From contig NZ_JAUHPX010000002.1 in the NCBI RefSeq assembly GCF_030418305.1, positions 124,001 to 188,000 of the forward strand: a DNA stretch of 64,000 nt, read 5' to 3'. The stretch is from Demequina lignilytica. Lineage in GTDB: Bacteria; Actinomycetota; Actinomycetes; Actinomycetales; Demequinaceae. The first letter of the stretch is position 1; each line of letters starts with the position of its first letter. Both the position numbers and the translations under genes were made by a program. Under the pieces are notes generated by a model, which saw nothing but the letters and a program-made list of their open reading frames with translations, did no database searches and was not told the DNA's origin. Positions 44,067 to 53,926 of the stretch are shown here, in pieces.

Positions 44067-46771
44067 CAGTCCCTCGGGATCTCGACCATCTCGAACGTCT
44101 CGATGATGTCACCGACCTGGATGTCGTTGAACTTGCCGAGGCCGATACCGCACTCGAAGCCGTCCTTGACCTCCGTGACGTCGTCCTTGAAGCGACGCAG
44201 GGTGTCGATGGTCGGCTCGCCGATGACCACGCCGTTGCGCACGACCTTGGCCTTGGCGTTGCGGGTGATCTTGCCGGTGCGGACCAGGCAGCCGGCGATG
44301 TTGCCGAACTTGGAGGAGCGGAAGATCTCCATGATCTCCGCGCCGCCGACCTGGCGCTCCTCGAACTCGGGCTTGAGCATGCCCTTGAGCGAGGCCTCGA
44401 CGTCCTCGAGCGCGCGGTAGATGACCGAGTAGAAGCGCATGTCCACGCCCTCGCGGTCCGCGAGGTCCTGGACGCGCTCCGCCGGACGCACGTTGAAGCC
44501 GAGGATGATCGCGTTGTCGACCGTCGCGAGGTTGACGTCGTTCTGCGTCACCGCACCGACACCGCGGTGGATGATGCGCAGGTCGACCTCGTCGCCCACG
44601 TCGATCTGGAGCAGCGCGTCCTCGAGCGCCTCGACGGCACCGGAGACGTCACCCTTGATGATGAGGTTGAGGGTCTCGACCTTGCCCTCCTCGAGGGCCT
44701 TGTTGAAGTCCTCGAGGGAGATGCGCTTGCGGCGCTTGGCGAGCTGAGCGGCACGCTCGGCGGCCTCGCGCTTCTCGGCGATCTGACGGGCGGTGCGGTC
44801 GTCGTCGGCCACCAGGAAGGTGTCGCCGGCGCGGGGCACCGAGGTGAGACCGATGACCAGCACCGGGCGGCCCGGCGTGGCGACGTCGACCGGGTTGTCG
44901 TGCTCGTCGAACATCGCACGCACGCGGCCGTGGGCCGTGCCCGCGACGATCGCGTCGCCGACGCGGAGCGTTCCGGAGTTGACCAGGACGGTCGCGACGG
45001 CACCGCGGCCCTTGTCGAGGTGGGCCTCGACGGCCACACCGCGGGCGTCCTTGTTCGGGTTCGCCCGCAGGTCGAGGCCGGCATCCGCGGTGAGCAGCAC
45101 GGCCTCGAGCAGATCGTCGATGCCCTTGCCCTGGAGCGCGGACACGTCGACGAACATGGTGTCGCCGCCGTACTCCTCGGCCACCAGGTTGTACTCGGTG
45201 AGCTGCTGGCGGATCTTGGCGGGGTTGGCCCCCTCCTTGTCCACCTTGTTGACCGCGACCACGATCGGCACGTTCGCCGCCTGGGCGTGGTTCAGCGCCT
45301 CGATCGTCTGGGGCATCACGCCGTCGTCCGCCGCGACCACCAGGATCGCGATGTCCGTGACCTTCGCACCGCGGGCACGCATGGCGGTGAACGCCTCGTG
45401 ACCCGGGGTGTCGATGAAGGTGATGGCACGGTCGACGTCCTCGTGCGTGGTGTGCACCTGGTACGCGCCGATGTGCTGGGTGATGCCGCCGGCCTCGCCG
45501 GAGATGACGTCCGCCTTGCGGATCGAGTCCAGCAGACGGGTCTTTCCGTGGTCGACGTGACCCATGACGGTGACGATCGGGGCACGCGGCTCCAGGTCCT
45601 CGTCGGTCTCCGCCTCGAGCTCGGCGTCCAGGTCGAGGCCGAAGTCCTCGAGGAGCTCCTTGTCCTCGTCCTCCGGCGACACGATCTGGATGACGTAGCC
45701 GAGCTCGCTGCCGAGGGCCTCGAAGGTGTCCTCGTCGAGCGACTGCGTCGCGGTGGCCATCTCGCCCAGGTGGAACAGGACGGTCACGAGCGACGCGGGG
45801 TTGACGTCGATCTTCTCAGCGAAGTCCGTCAGGGTCGCGCCGCGACGCAGGCGGATCGGGGTCGAGCCGTCGCCGCGAGGGATCTGCACGCCGCCGATCG
45901 ACGGCGCCGCCTGCTGCTCGTACTCGGCCCGCTTCGCCCGCTTCGACTTCCGGCCGCGCGCGGGCTTGCCGCCCGCACGACCGAAAGCGCCGGCGGTGCC
46001 GCCGCCGCGGCCACGGCCGCCGGGGGCCGGACGGCCGCCGGGGCCGCCGAAGCCGCCGGGACGGCCCGGAGCGCCACCGGGACCGCCGCCCGGGGCACCG
46101 CCCGCGGGACGGGGGCCGAAGCCGCGACCAGGGGTGCCCGCGGGGGCGCCGCCGGGACGGCCGGGTGCGCCGCCGGGACCGCCGGGACGTCCGCCGCCGG
46201 CGCCGCCGGGACGGGGGCCCTGCGGACGGGGCGACTGGAACGGGTTGTTGCCGCCCGGACGGGGGCGGGGACGCGGACCTGCGTTGCGGTCCGAGAACGG
46301 GTTGTTGCCGGCCGGGCGCGGACGCGGGCGCGGCATGTCGCTCGGCGTCGGGGCCGCCGGGCGAGGTCCGGGGGTGGGCGCGCCGGGCTTGCGTGCCGGG
46401 GCGGCATCGGACGATGCGGGGGCCTGGGCCGCGGGCTTCGCCGCGGCAGGCTTCGGGCCGGGTCCGGCGGGCTTGCGCGCGGGCTCCGGGGCCTCGACCT
46501 GCTCGGCGGCGGGCGCCGCCTTGGGGCCGGGCTTGGGTGCGCCGGGCTTGGCGGCCGGCGCGGCAGCGGGCTTCGGCGCGGGCGCGGCCGCCTTGGCGGC
46601 GGGCTTCGCGGCGGACGCGGGGAAGGCGTCGCGCGCCTTGCGCACGACCGGCGCCTCCAGGGTGGAGGACGGACCCTTGACGTACTCGCCGAGCTCGTTC
46701 AGCTTGGCGATGAGGTCCTTGCTCGAGACTCCGAGCTCCTTCGCGATCTCATGAACGCGGGGCTTTGCCAC
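44066..46771 (-). CDS. infB: Translation initiation factor IF-2
   Basis: Recruits initiator tRNA to the ribosome. The 901-residue protein has an N-terminal IF2N domain, a very long Ala/Pro/Gly/Arg-rich disordered region (about 60-290), the GTPase core with G1 GHVDHGKT, G3 DTPGH and G4 NKVD, and C-terminal domains. The GTG start is preceded by AGGAGAA, whose first bases lie in a hairpin arm (see the separate leader feature). It is the central gene of the rimP-nusA-ylxR-infB-rbfA operon. Confidence 0.97.
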   Translation of the reverse strand: MAKPRVHEIAKELGVSSKDLIAKLNELGEYVKGPSSTLEAPVVRKARDAFPASAAKPAAKAAAPAPKPAAAPAAKPGAPKPGPKAAPAAEQVEAPEPARKPAGPGPKPAAAKPAAQAPASSDAAPARKPGAPTPGPRPAAPTPSDMPRPRPRPAGNNPFSDRNAGPRPRPRPGGNNPFQSPRPQGPRPGGAGGGRPGGPGGAPGRPGGAPAGTPGRGFGPRPAGGAPGGGPGGAPGRPGGFGGPGGRPAPGGRGRGGGTAGAFGRAGGKPARGRKSKRAKRAEYEQQAAPSIGGVQIPRGDGSTPIRLRRGATLTDFAEKIDVNPASLVTVLFHLGEMATATQSLDEDTFEALGSELGYVIQIVSPEDEDKELLEDFGLDLDAELEAETDEDLEPRAPIVTVMGHVDHGKTRLLDSIRKADVISGEAGGITQHIGAYQVHTTHEDVDRAITFIDTPGHEAFTAMRARGAKVTDIAILVVAADDGVMPQTIEALNHAQAANVPIVVAVNKVDKEGANPAKIRQQLTEYNLVAEEYGGDTMFVDVSALQGKGIDDLLEAVLLTADAGLDLRANPNKDARGVAVEAHLDKGRGAVATVLVNSGTLRVGDAIVAGTAHGRVRAMFDEHDNPVDVATPGRPVLVIGLTSVPRAGDTFLVADDDRTARQIAEKREAAERAAQLAKRRKRISLEDFNKALEEGKVETLNLIIKGDVSGAVEALEDALLQIDVGDEVDLRIIHRGVGAVTQNDVNLATVDNAIILGFNVRPAERVQDLADREGVDMRFYSVIYRALEDVEASLKGMLKPEFEERQVGGAEIMEIFRSSKFGNIAGCLVRTGKITRNAKAKVVRNGVVIGEPTIDTLRRFKDDVTEVKDGFECGIGLGKFNDIQVGDIIETFEMVEIPRD

Positions 46772-46778
46772 AATTCTC

Positions 46779-46808
46779 CTGTCTTGACTCGACCAAGACA
46801 GGGTCGAG
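46779..46808 (-). promoter_or_regulatory. Two mutually exclusive hairpins in the infB leader
   Basis: Hairpin A pairs CTGTCTTG (46779-46786) with CAAGACAG (46794-46801) and covers the edge of the infB ribosome site. Hairpin B pairs CTCGACC (46788-46794) with GGTCGAG (46802-46808). Each uses the other's loop, so only one can form at a time. Confidence 0.5.
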
Positions 46809-46863
46809 CCGTCGTTACGGGTGGGTACTCATTTCGAGGTACTCATCGGATGGCCATGGGCTT

Positions 46864-47184
46864 TCATCCCGTCTGACTCGTGGGTGGACGCGGTCCGGGC
46901 TCGTCGACCGTGAGGCCGGTGACGTCGAGATCCGACGCGCGCAGCGCGCGCGGCAGGGCCCGTCGCCTCAGAGCCTGCGCGAGGCACTCCGGATCGGGGT
47001 GCAGCCAGGCGCCCCGGCCCGGCATGCTCCGACGATGGTCGACGACCGCACGGCCGTCCTCGATCGCCACTCGCACAAGGACCGACCGAGAGCCCCGACC
47101 CCTGCATCCCACGCACGTCCGCTGCGGCTCCTGAGGAGCGCTGGCGGCCTCGTCGGCCACACGAGACGGGTCTCTCGGTGTCAC
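46864..47184 (-). CDS. ylxR: YlxR (DUF448) family nucleic-acid binding protein
   Basis: A 106-residue basic protein with the YlxR signature RTCVGCRGRGSRSVLVRV and GRGAWLHPDPECL. Family members bind nucleic acid and have been linked with nusA/infB operons and, in Bacillus, with gene regulation and RNase P; the function here is inferred. The GTG start lies 18 bases after nusA. The N-terminal 20 residues are not conserved, so a later GTG is possible. Confidence 0.88.
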   Translation of the reverse strand: MTPRDPSRVADEAASAPQEPQRTCVGCRGRGSRSVLVRVAIEDGRAVVDHRRSMPGRGAWLHPDPECLAQALRRRALPRALRASDLDVTGLTVDEPGPRPPTSQTG

Positions 47185-47202
47185 CAGTCTAGCGGCTTCC
47201 CG

Positions 47203-48210
47203 TCAGCGCCCGGAACCGCCGCGCCCGGGGACCTCCGGCGCCTCGTCCGAACGGATGTCGATCCGCCACCCCGTCAGGCGGGCGGCGAGGCGGGCGTTCT
47301 GGCCCTCCTTGCCGATCGCGAGCGAGAGGTGGAAGTCGGGCACGACGACGCGCGCCGCGCGCGCCTCCTCGTCGACCACGGTCACCGACACCACCCGCGA
47401 CGGGGACAGCGCGTTGCCCACGAAGGTCGCGGGGTCGTCGTCCCAGTCGATGATGTCGATCTTCTCGCCGCGCAGCTCGCTCATCACGGCGCGCACGCGC
47501 GCGCCCATGGGGCCGATGCACGCGCCCTTCGCGTTGACGCCGGGCACGGTCGCGCGCACGGCCAGCTTGGTGCGGTGCCCGGCCTCGCGCGCGAGGCTCA
47601 TGATCTCGACCGTGCCGTCGGCGATCTCCGGCACCTCGAGCTCGAAGAGCTTGCGGACCAGGCCCGGGTGGGTGCGCGACAGGGTGATGGACGGGCCTTT
47701 GGCGCCCCGGGCCACGTCGAGCACGAAGCCCTTGAGCCGCTCGCCGTGCACGTAGACCTCGGTAGGCACCTGCTCGTGCGGCGGCAGGATGGCCTCCACC
47801 TCGCCGAGCTGGACGTGGACGTTCTTGGGGTCCGACGACTGCTGGATGATGCCCGACACGATCTGCCCGGTCTTGCCGGCGTACTCGCCGAGCACCGCAT
47901 CGTCGCCCGCCTGGCGCAGGCGCTGGAAGATCACCTGACGCGCGGTCGACGTCGCGATGCGTCCGAAGTCCGCGGGGGTGTCGTCGAACTCGGGCGCGGT
48001 CATCGGATCCTCGCCGGGCTCCACGTCCTCGCGGGCGAAGATGCTCACCTTGCCCGTCGCGCGATCAAGGTGCGCGCGGGCGTTCCGGTAGGCGCCGGGC
48101 GACTTGTGGTACGCGGAGAGGAGCGCCTGCTCGATCGCGTCGACCAGGACGTCGAGCCTGATGTCGCGCTCGCGCTCGAGCCCGCGCAGCGCCTGCATGT
48201 CGATGTCCAT
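47203..48210 (-). CDS. nusA: Transcription termination/antitermination protein NusA
   Basis: Binds RNA polymerase and nascent RNA to control pausing, termination and rRNA antitermination. The 335-residue protein has the N-terminal polymerase-binding domain (about 1-130), an S1 domain (about 135-200) and two KH domains (about 200-330; the second has [21 protein letters not shown]). It lacks the C-terminal acidic repeats of E. coli NusA, as is usual in actinobacteria. The ATG overlaps the rimP stop by one base. Confidence 0.96.
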   Translation of the reverse strand: MDIDMQALRGLERERDIRLDVLVDAIEQALLSAYHKSPGAYRNARAHLDRATGKVSIFAREDVEPGEDPMTAPEFDDTPADFGRIATSTARQVIFQRLRQAGDDAVLGEYAGKTGQIVSGIIQQSSDPKNVHVQLGEVEAILPPHEQVPTEVYVHGERLKGFVLDVARGAKGPSITLSRTHPGLVRKLFELEVPEIADGTVEIMSLAREAGHRTKLAVRATVPGVNAKGACIGPMGARVRAVMSELRGEKIDIIDWDDDPATFVGNALSPSRVVSVTVVDEEARAARVVVPDFHLSLAIGKEGQNARLAARLTGWRIDIRSDEAPEVPGRGGSGR

Positions 48211-48677
48211 CAGTCCTCCGAGATCCTCTTCATCTCCACCTCGATGCGGCCGGTGCGCACCTGCGACAGCGGCACGCGCCGCTCCTCGCCGTCGACCGCC
48301 AGCACCAGGTCGTCGCCGTCCACGTCGGTCAGGCGGCCCGTGAGCGCACCGTCCTCGACGGTCAGCGTCACCAGGCGCGTCCGTGCGCGCATGAAGTGGC
48401 GGCGCTCGGTGAGCGGCCGGCTGGTCCCGGGCGTCGACACCTCGAGCACGTAGGGGTTCTCCGGCACGTTCGCCTCGTCGAGCGCGGCGCCGATCGCGCG
48501 CGACGCGTCGGCGATCCGGTCGAGGTCGGCGCTGCCGACCTCGGTCTCGGGCAGGTCGAGCGTCACGATCACGCGCGAGCGCTTGCCCGCCGCCTCCACC
48601 GTGACGTCCTCGACCACGAGCCCGGCGGACGCCGCCGCCGGGGTCGCGAGCTCGGTGATGCGGCTCGAGATGTCCAT
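48210..48677 (-). CDS. rimP: Ribosome maturation factor RimP
   Basis: Helps S12/S5-region assembly of the 30S subunit. The 155-residue protein has the N-terminal domain ([57 protein letters not shown]) and the C-terminal SH3-like domain ending in VEMKRISED. The ATG at 48677 has GGAGGCG upstream; longer frames lack a site. It is the first gene of the nusA-infB operon. Confidence 0.95.
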   Translation of the reverse strand: MDISSRITELATPAAASAGLVVEDVTVEAAGKRSRVIVTLDLPETEVGSADLDRIADASRAIGAALDEANVPENPYVLEVSTPGTSRPLTERRHFMRARTRLVTLTVEDGALTGRLTDVDGDDLVLAVDGEERRVPLSQVRTGRIEVEMKRISED

Positions 48678-48732
48678 GGCATCGCCTCCCGCGCGCGGCG
48701 CGCGCTCCGTTGCTGAAATTCGGTCGGAGACC

Positions 48733-48761
48733 ATTCTAGGGCCCTCGCGGGGGCGTGTCAT
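48733..48761 (-). promoter_or_regulatory. rimP operon promoter
   Basis: On the minus strand ATGACA (48756-48761), a 17-base spacer, then TAGAAT (48733-48738). This is the best housekeeping-sigma promoter in the window and, unlike the leaderless genes, gives a leader of about 50 bases. Confidence 0.7.
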
Positions 48762-48771
48762 GATGTGCCAC

Positions 48772-49710
48772 GTGACCGTCTGGGCCGAGCGAACCGTCCG
48801 CTGGGGCGCCGTCGCGGCCCTGGCCGCGGCCGCGCTCTCCGGATGCTCGCTCCGCGCCGAGACGCCGCCGCTCGAGCGGCGCACGCCGCTGCCCGAGGTG
48901 GTGGTCAGGGACGATGCCGCGGTGCGGGAGCAGGCGGTCGTCGACGCCGCGTCCGACGGGTCGTCCACGCTCGCCGCGGTCGAGTCCGTCACGGCGCCCG
49001 TGCGGCTCGAGGTGCTCGGGCCGGTCTACGTCGCCACGCCCGGCGCGACGCCCTCCCCCACGCCGGTCGAGCTGAGCGACGCGGTCCTCGATGCGCGCGA
49101 CGGCGCGCTCGCCGCGGCTGCGGCCACGCCCGACGAGGAGCTGGCGGTGCTGCTGCGCGCCACCGCGCTGGGGCACTCGCTCGCGCTCGCCGCCGACTTC
49201 GTCGTGACGCCCGACGGCTGGCCCGAGATGACCGAACGGCTGGCGGGCGTCGCCTCGCTGGGCGACGCGCTGACCCCGGTGGGAGACCCGAGCGTCGACT
49301 CCGACGAGCTCGCCGGGCTGGCCCTCGTGCACGACCGCGCCGCGTTCGCCTACGAGGTGGCGGCGGCGCGCGCCGCGGACGACGAGCGGACGGCGTGGCT
49401 CGAGCGGTCGGCGCTGCACCGGGCGAGGGCGGAGGCGCTGCTCGCCGTGCCCGGCGTGGAGGACCGTCGGGACGACCTGTACGACGTGCCGCCGGAGGCC
49501 GTCGCGGACACGGACGCGCGCATCGCGACGGCACGCGCCACCGAGACGGCGCTCGGCGAGCGGTACGCCGCGCTCTGGGCGAGCGTGGGCGGCCCGGAGG
49601 ACGGCTGGCTGTGCAACGCCGCCTACGACGCCTACGCCGCGGCCTTCGCGCTGCCCGGCTTCGACGTGGCGGACGTGCCGGCCCTGGCCGGCGTCGCCGC
49701 CGTGTCCTGA
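48772..49710 (+). CDS. Lipoprotein with DUF4439-like ferritin-type C-terminal domain
   Basis: A 312-residue lipoprotein: basic start, hydrophobic signal (about 9-24) and lipobox LSGC (Cys about 25). The middle is an Ala/Val/Glu-rich helical region. The C-terminal 140 residues are four-helix-like, with LALVHDRAAFAYEVAAAR and a closing CNAAYDAYAAAFALPGF, resembling DUF4439 ferritin-like domains in actinobacteria. Metal-binding residues are not clearly conserved, so a ferritin activity is not claimed. GTG 48772 is favoured by a CATGAT hexamer seven bases upstream; ATG 48760 is an alternative giving four more residues. Confidence 0.75.
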   Translation: MTVWAERTVRWGAVAALAAAALSGCSLRAETPPLERRTPLPEVVVRDDAAVREQAVVDAASDGSSTLAAVESVTAPVRLEVLGPVYVATPGATPSPTPVELSDAVLDARDGALAAAAATPDEELAVLLRATALGHSLALAADFVVTPDGWPEMTERLAGVASLGDALTPVGDPSVDSDELAGLALVHDRAAFAYEVAAARAADDERTAWLERSALHRARAEALLAVPGVEDRRDDLYDVPPEAVADTDARIATARATETALGERYAALWASVGGPEDGWLCNAAYDAYAAAFALPGFDVADVPALAGVAAVS

Positions 49711-49723
49711 GCCCGCCGGGCCG

Positions 49724-51526
49724 TCAGCCGGCCAGCGCGGCGCGGACCCGGGCGACCACCACGGCCGCCGCATCGTCCACCGGCAGGGCCTCGCTGGTCC
49801 CCTCCGCGCGGACCTTGAGCTCCACCGTGCCCTCCGCCAGCCCGCGGCCGACCACCAGGATGAACGGCGCGCCGATCAGCTCTGCGTCCTTGAACTTCAC
49901 CCCGGGCGAGACCTTCGGGCGGTCGTCGTAGCAGACCTCGACGCCGGCCGCCTCGAGCTCGGTCGCGAGCGCCGCGGCCGCCTCGAACACCGACTCGTCC
50001 TTGCCCGTCGCGACCACGTGCACGTGGTACGGCGCGACCTGGACCGGCCACGTGAGGCCGAGCTCGTCGTGGTTGTTCTCCGCGAGCAGGGCGACGGCGC
50101 GGGTGACGCCGATGCCGTAGGAGCCCATGGTGACCACCTGCTGCTTGCCGTTGACGTCGAGCACGCGCAGGTCGAGCGCCTCGGCGTACTTCCGGCCGAG
50201 CTGGAAGATGTGACCGATCTCGACACCCCGCGCGAGCTCGAGCGGGCCGGAGCCGTCCGGGGCCTCGTCGCCGTCGCGGACGTCGGCGGCCTCGATGGTG
50301 CCGTCGCCCACGAAGTCGCGCCCCATGACCAGGTCGAACACGTGCCTGCCGTGCTCGTTCGCGCCCGTGATCCAGCGGGTGCCGGGGACGATCCTCGGGT
50401 CGAGCATGTACGGGATGGTCGCGTCCTCCTCGGAGAGGAACGCGACGCCCTCGGGGCGCGCCTGCGGGCCGAGCACGCCCGGGCCGATGTAGCCCTTCAC
50501 CAGCTCGGGGTGCGTCTTCAGGTCGTCCTCGTTCGCGGCCTCCACCGTCGCGGGCGCGAGCGCCGCCTCGAGGCGGGTCATGTCGACGTCGCGGTCGCCG
50601 GGGACGCCGACGACGAGCAGCCCCCGCTCGCCGGCCGGGTTCGTCGCCGCGACGACCACGTTCTTGAGGGTGTCCGCGGCCGTCCACGCGCGGTCGTCGC
50701 GCGGGTGGTCCGCGTTCGCGGCGGCCACCAGGGTCTCGATCGTGGGGGTGTCGGGGGTGTCCTCCACGTGCGCGGCGGGCGCGTCGTCCCAGGCCTGCGA
50801 GGCGGGCACGGGCGTGGTGACGGCCTCCACGTTCGCGGCGTAGCCGCCGGGCGAGCGCACGAACGTGTCCTCCCCCACCTCGGTGGGCGAGAGGAACTCC
50901 TCCGACCGGGAGCCGCCCATCGCGCCCGACTGCGCCTGCACGATCACGTACTCGAGGCCCAGGCGGTCGAAGATGCGGATGTACGTCGCGCGCTGGGCCG
51001 CGTAGGACGCGTCTAGGCCCTCGTCGGTGACGTCGAAGGAGTACGAGTCCTTCATGATGAACTCGCGTCCGCGCAGGAGCCCGGCGCGAGGACGCGCCTC
51101 GTCGCGGTACTTGGTCTGGATCTGGTAGATCGTCAGCGGCAGGTCCTTGTACGACGAGTACAGGTCCTTCACCAGCAGCGTGAACATCTCCTCGTGCGTG
51201 GGCGCGAGCAGGTAGTCGCCGCCCTTGCGGTCCTGCAGCCGGAACAGGTTGGGCCCGTACTCGGTCCAGCGCTGCGTCGCCTCGTAGGGCTCGCGCGGCA
51301 GCAGCGCCGGGAAGTGGACCTCCTGGCCGCCCGCGGCATCCATCTCCTCGCGGACGATCGCCTCGACCTTGGCCAGCACCTTGAGGCCCAGCGGGAGCCA
51401 GGTGTAGATGCCCGGCGCGGCACGGCGGATGTAGCCGGCGCGGACCAGCAGCTTGTGCGACGCGACCTCGGCGTCGGCGGGGTCCTCGCGCAGCGTGCGG
51501 AGGAAGAGCGTGGACATGCGAAGCAT
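49724..51526 (-). CDS. proS: Proline-tRNA ligase
   Basis: Class IIa synthetase. The 600-residue length with the insertion (editing) domain between motifs 2 and 3 is the bacterial ProS type. Motif 2 is [18 protein letters not shown], motif 3 is GSYGIGVTR, and the anticodon domain follows. ATG 51526 lies seven bases after TACCCT on the minus strand, settling the start (MLRMSTLF). It is convergent with the lipoprotein gene, with 13 bases between the stops. Confidence 0.97.
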   Translation of the reverse strand: MLRMSTLFLRTLREDPADAEVASHKLLVRAGYIRRAAPGIYTWLPLGLKVLAKVEAIVREEMDAAGGQEVHFPALLPREPYEATQRWTEYGPNLFRLQDRKGGDYLLAPTHEEMFTLLVKDLYSSYKDLPLTIYQIQTKYRDEARPRAGLLRGREFIMKDSYSFDVTDEGLDASYAAQRATYIRIFDRLGLEYVIVQAQSGAMGGSRSEEFLSPTEVGEDTFVRSPGGYAANVEAVTTPVPASQAWDDAPAAHVEDTPDTPTIETLVAAANADHPRDDRAWTAADTLKNVVVAATNPAGERGLLVVGVPGDRDVDMTRLEAALAPATVEAANEDDLKTHPELVKGYIGPGVLGPQARPEGVAFLSEEDATIPYMLDPRIVPGTRWITGANEHGRHVFDLVMGRDFVGDGTIEAADVRDGDEAPDGSGPLELARGVEIGHIFQLGRKYAEALDLRVLDVNGKQQVVTMGSYGIGVTRAVALLAENNHDELGLTWPVQVAPYHVHVVATGKDESVFEAAAALATELEAAGVEVCYDDRPKVSPGVKFKDAELIGAPFILVVGRGLAEGTVELKVRAEGTSEALPVDDAAAVVVARVRAALAG

Positions 51527-51533
51527 GGGGACA

Positions 51534-51539
51534 AGGGTA
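51534..51539 (-). promoter_or_regulatory. -10 element of leaderless proS promoter
   Basis: TACCCT on the minus strand, seven bases before the proS ATG. Confidence 0.6.
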
Positions 51540-51553
51540 TCGGGCGTCGGGCG

Positions 51554-51563
51554 GGACGATGCG
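51554..51563 (+). repeat. GGACGATGCG element, intergenic copy
   Basis: In the 51-base gap upstream of proS, 14 bases before the -10. It reads CGCATCGTCC in the proS direction. Confidence 0.6.
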
Positions 51564-51577
51564 CGGGCCCGGGGCGG

Positions 51578-52294
51578 TCAGGAGCCCGCGAGCGAGTCCC
51601 GCAGCGCGACGGCACCGCGCGGGTCATCCGTGATGAGGGCGTCGATCCCGGCCGCGATCAGCTCACGCTGCTCGTGGGGGTCGTTCACCGTCCAGGCGCG
51701 GACGCCGATCCCCGAGGCGGCCAGGCCGGCGAGGATCCCGGGGCTCGCGAGCCTCGGCGCGTACGCGTGGACCGCCTCGGCGCCGAGGCGCGTCGCGAGC
51801 TGCCACGGATGCGCACGAGGCCACTGGTAGAGGGGCGCGATCCGGGCGCCGGCGTCCAGGCGGCGGATCCGCCGCAGCGCGCCGTGGTCGAAGCTGGAGT
51901 GCACGACCCGATCGGCCATCCCCGAGGCATGCATCGCCGCGAGCGCCTGCTCCTCGAGCCCGCGGTCCGGCAGGGCTCGACGCTTGAGCTCGACGTTGAG
52001 GGTGAGGGCCGTGGGCGCGAGCATCGCGTAGGCCTCGGCGAGCGTCGGGATGCGCTCGCCGTCGCCGAGGCGGACCGCCGCGAGGTCGGCGGCCGTCACG
52101 TCGCGCAGCGCGCGGACCGAGCCGTCGGCCAACGCGACGCGGGGGTCGTGGTGGATCACGAGCACGCCGTCCGCGGTGCGACGCACGTCGAGCTCGATCC
52201 CGTCCGCGCCGGCGTCGATGGCGGCCGCGAACGCCGCGAGCGTGTTCTCGGGCGCCTCGAGCCGCGCCCCGCGGTGCGCCCAGACCTGCGTCAT
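51578..52294 (-). CDS. Glycerophosphodiester phosphodiesterase
   Basis: Hydrolyses glycerophosphodiesters to glycerol-3-phosphate. The 238-residue TIM-barrel protein has the GDPD signatures [38 protein letters not shown] and LNVELK, with the catalytic His and the metal-binding Glu/Asp visible. No signal peptide, so cytoplasmic. ATG 52294 lies six bases after TAGGCT (leaderless). It directly follows the SLH gene's terminator hairpin. Confidence 0.93.
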   Translation of the reverse strand: MTQVWAHRGARLEAPENTLAAFAAAIDAGADGIELDVRRTADGVLVIHHDPRVALADGSVRALRDVTAADLAAVRLGDGERIPTLAEAYAMLAPTALTLNVELKRRALPDRGLEEQALAAMHASGMADRVVHSSFDHGALRRIRRLDAGARIAPLYQWPRAHPWQLATRLGAEAVHAYAPRLASPGILAGLAASGIGVRAWTVNDPHEQRELIAAGIDALITDDPRGAVALRDSLAGS

Positions 52295-52300
52295 GCCTCG

Positions 52301-52306
52301 AGCCTA
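52301..52306 (-). promoter_or_regulatory. -10 element of leaderless glycerophosphodiesterase promoter
   Basis: TAGGCT on the minus strand, six bases before the ATG. Confidence 0.6.
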
Positions 52307-52312
52307 GGCGCG

Positions 52313-52348
52313 CCGAAGGCGCCGACCCCTGGGGGACGGCGCCTTCGG
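52313..52348 (-). terminator. Terminator hairpin of the SLH gene
   Basis: CCGAAGGCGCC (52313-52323) pairs with GGCGCCTTCGG (52338-52348) over 14 loop bases, starting 17 bases after the SLH stop. Confidence 0.6.
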
Positions 52349-52364
52349 AACGGTGCGATGCGTC

Positions 52365-53750
52365 TCAGATGGTCATCGACCTGCGGAACAGGAACGCGGC
52401 GAGCGCGTCACGCTTGGTCGCGGTGAACGGCCGGTAGGTGCCGTCGGACCAGCCGGTCGAGAGGCCCGCCTCGTGCATCCACACGATCGCGACACGGTGC
52501 TCGATCGAGGTGTCCGAGAGCGCGACGTCCGAGAACGGCGACGACGAGGTCGCCAGCGCGGGCGAGCCGGCCAGGCGGTACAGGAACGCGGCGATCGCGT
52601 CACGCTTCACCGGGCTCAGGGGACGGTAGGTGCCGTCCGCCCATCCGTCGGCGAGGCCCGTCTCGCTCATCCAGAAGATGGCCTTCCAGTGCTCGTTGTA
52701 GAGCGGCGAGGAGGGGTCGCCCGACACATCCGCGAACGGCGAGGCCGTCAGGGTCGGCTCCGGCGAGCCGGACTGGCGCCAGAGGAACGCGGCGAACGCG
52801 TCACGCGTGGTCTGGGCCAGGGGACGGAACTCCTGGCCGCCCGGCGTGGTCCACCCCTTCGACAGGCCGGACAGCGCCATCCAGCGGATGGCCAGCTCGT
52901 GCTCGCTGTAGCCGGCCGCGCCCTCGACGCCGGTGACGTCGACGAAGGGCTGGCAGCCCTCGGAGGGGCGCTCCGCGTTCATGAGGACGTTGTCGATCGG
53001 CAGCTGCTCGAAGCCGTTGACGGTGATCCAGCCGTAGCGGTTCGCGCCCACCGCGTCCGGGATGGTGTCGGCGGGCGAGGTGCGGGTCCACGAGGCGAGC
53101 TCGACGCCGTCGGCGTCCAGCACGGTCATGTCCACCGCGAGCACACCGGCCTCGTCGCGGAAGTCGTGCGCGAACGTGTACCAGCCGGACTCGGTGACCG
53201 TCAGGGTGTCGCCGGTCAGCGGGCTCGCGCCCACGCCGACGAAGCCCGAGTTGTTGCTCGCGCCGATGGTCCAGGAGCCGGCTCCCGCCGACTGCGCGTG
53301 GAAGATGTAGTCCCGCTGGTGAGCGCCGTCCGAGCCGTTGGCGGCCACCGACCAGTCGAACTGGTCGAGCGAGCCGCCGGTGGCGACGTCCACGTCCAGG
53401 TAGAAGTCCGCCGACGCGGTCCAGCCGCCGGCAGGGAAGGTGTCGCCGTAGCCCCCGAAGCGGGTGAACTGGTACGCGTAGTCGCCGTCGTCCAGGTTCT
53501 GGGCCGCGATCGCGTAGAAGCAGCCCGAGGCGGCGTCGAGGCCGGAGATGCCGCTCATCGCGCGGGTGACGCCGATGACACCGTCGGTCGAGTCGTCGGA
53601 GGCGGCGATGCTGGCGGCGTCCTCGAAGCCGTACAGGGCCGTCGGGGCGGCGGAGGTCGCCAGCGCCGGTGCGCCGGCGGCGACGAGGCCGGCGGCGCCC
53701 AGGGTGGTGGCGAGGATTCCCGCGAGGGCGCGGGAATGCGTGTGCTTCAT
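52365..53750 (-). CDS. Secreted SLH-domain protein with jelly-roll-like N-terminal domain
   Basis: A 461-residue protein with a signal peptide (residues 1-31, ending in APALATS), a beta-rich N-terminal domain (about 35-270; alternating aromatic and Gly residues, e.g. WTASADFYLDVDV, resembles a concanavalin-like/LamG fold) and three tandem SLH modules (about 275-460). Each module carries a variant of F-DV ... AI-WM-E-GL--GW-DGTYRPL--V-RDA-AAFLYR. In Gram-positives SLH modules bind secondary cell-wall polymers, so it is probably displayed on the wall. The ligand of the N-terminal domain is unknown. The start has an AGGGGAT site. Confidence 0.88.
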   Translation of the reverse strand: MKHTHSRALAGILATTLGAAGLVAAGAPALATSAAPTALYGFEDAASIAASDDSTDGVIGVTRAMSGISGLDAASGCFYAIAAQNLDDGDYAYQFTRFGGYGDTFPAGGWTASADFYLDVDVATGGSLDQFDWSVAANGSDGAHQRDYIFHAQSAGAGSWTIGASNNSGFVGVGASPLTGDTLTVTESGWYTFAHDFRDEAGVLAVDMTVLDADGVELASWTRTSPADTIPDAVGANRYGWITVNGFEQLPIDNVLMNAERPSEGCQPFVDVTGVEGAAGYSEHELAIRWMALSGLSKGWTTPGGQEFRPLAQTTRDAFAAFLWRQSGSPEPTLTASPFADVSGDPSSPLYNEHWKAIFWMSETGLADGWADGTYRPLSPVKRDAIAAFLYRLAGSPALATSSSPFSDVALSDTSIEHRVAIVWMHEAGLSTGWSDGTYRPFTATKRDALAAFLFRRSMTI

Positions 53751-53926
53751 GGTGATCCCCTCAGATCATGCGCGCGCGGCGCAGACCCGGGTGGGCCGGT
53801 GCGTCGCTGCGCGCGGTTGGTGAGTGGAATCTATGGCCCGCGGATGACGAATGGTTGGCGAACAGCGAAATAACCACGTCAGTGTGATGAAGCCCATATC
53901 CGACGGTTGTCGGATGTCCGAAACGC
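53751..53926 (-). promoter_or_regulatory. AT-richer upstream region of the SLH gene with inverted repeats
   Basis: A 176-base gap with base composition visibly lower in GC than the neighbours. It holds an inverted repeat ATCCGAC (53898-53904) / GTCGGAT (53909-53915), partly overlapping a second one, TCGGA-tg-TCCGA (53910-53921). These could be operator half-sites or the terminator of the GNAT gene ending at 53927. A -10 candidate TAGATT is present, but the promoter is not assigned firmly. Confidence 0.4.

Noticed and set aside
46779..46808. H-type pseudoknot made from both infB-leader stems at once
   Set aside because: The stems share one base and the connecting loops are zero to one base, too short to span 7-bp stems; alternative hairpins are more likely.
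46825..46846. Direct repeat GTACTCAT separated by six bases in the ylxR-infB gap
   Set aside because: Only eight bases, two copies, no known function; may be chance.
44051..46876. 941-codon plus-strand frame opposite infB
   Set aside because: Antisense shadow of infB; no family motif and low-complexity composition, while infB is unambiguous.
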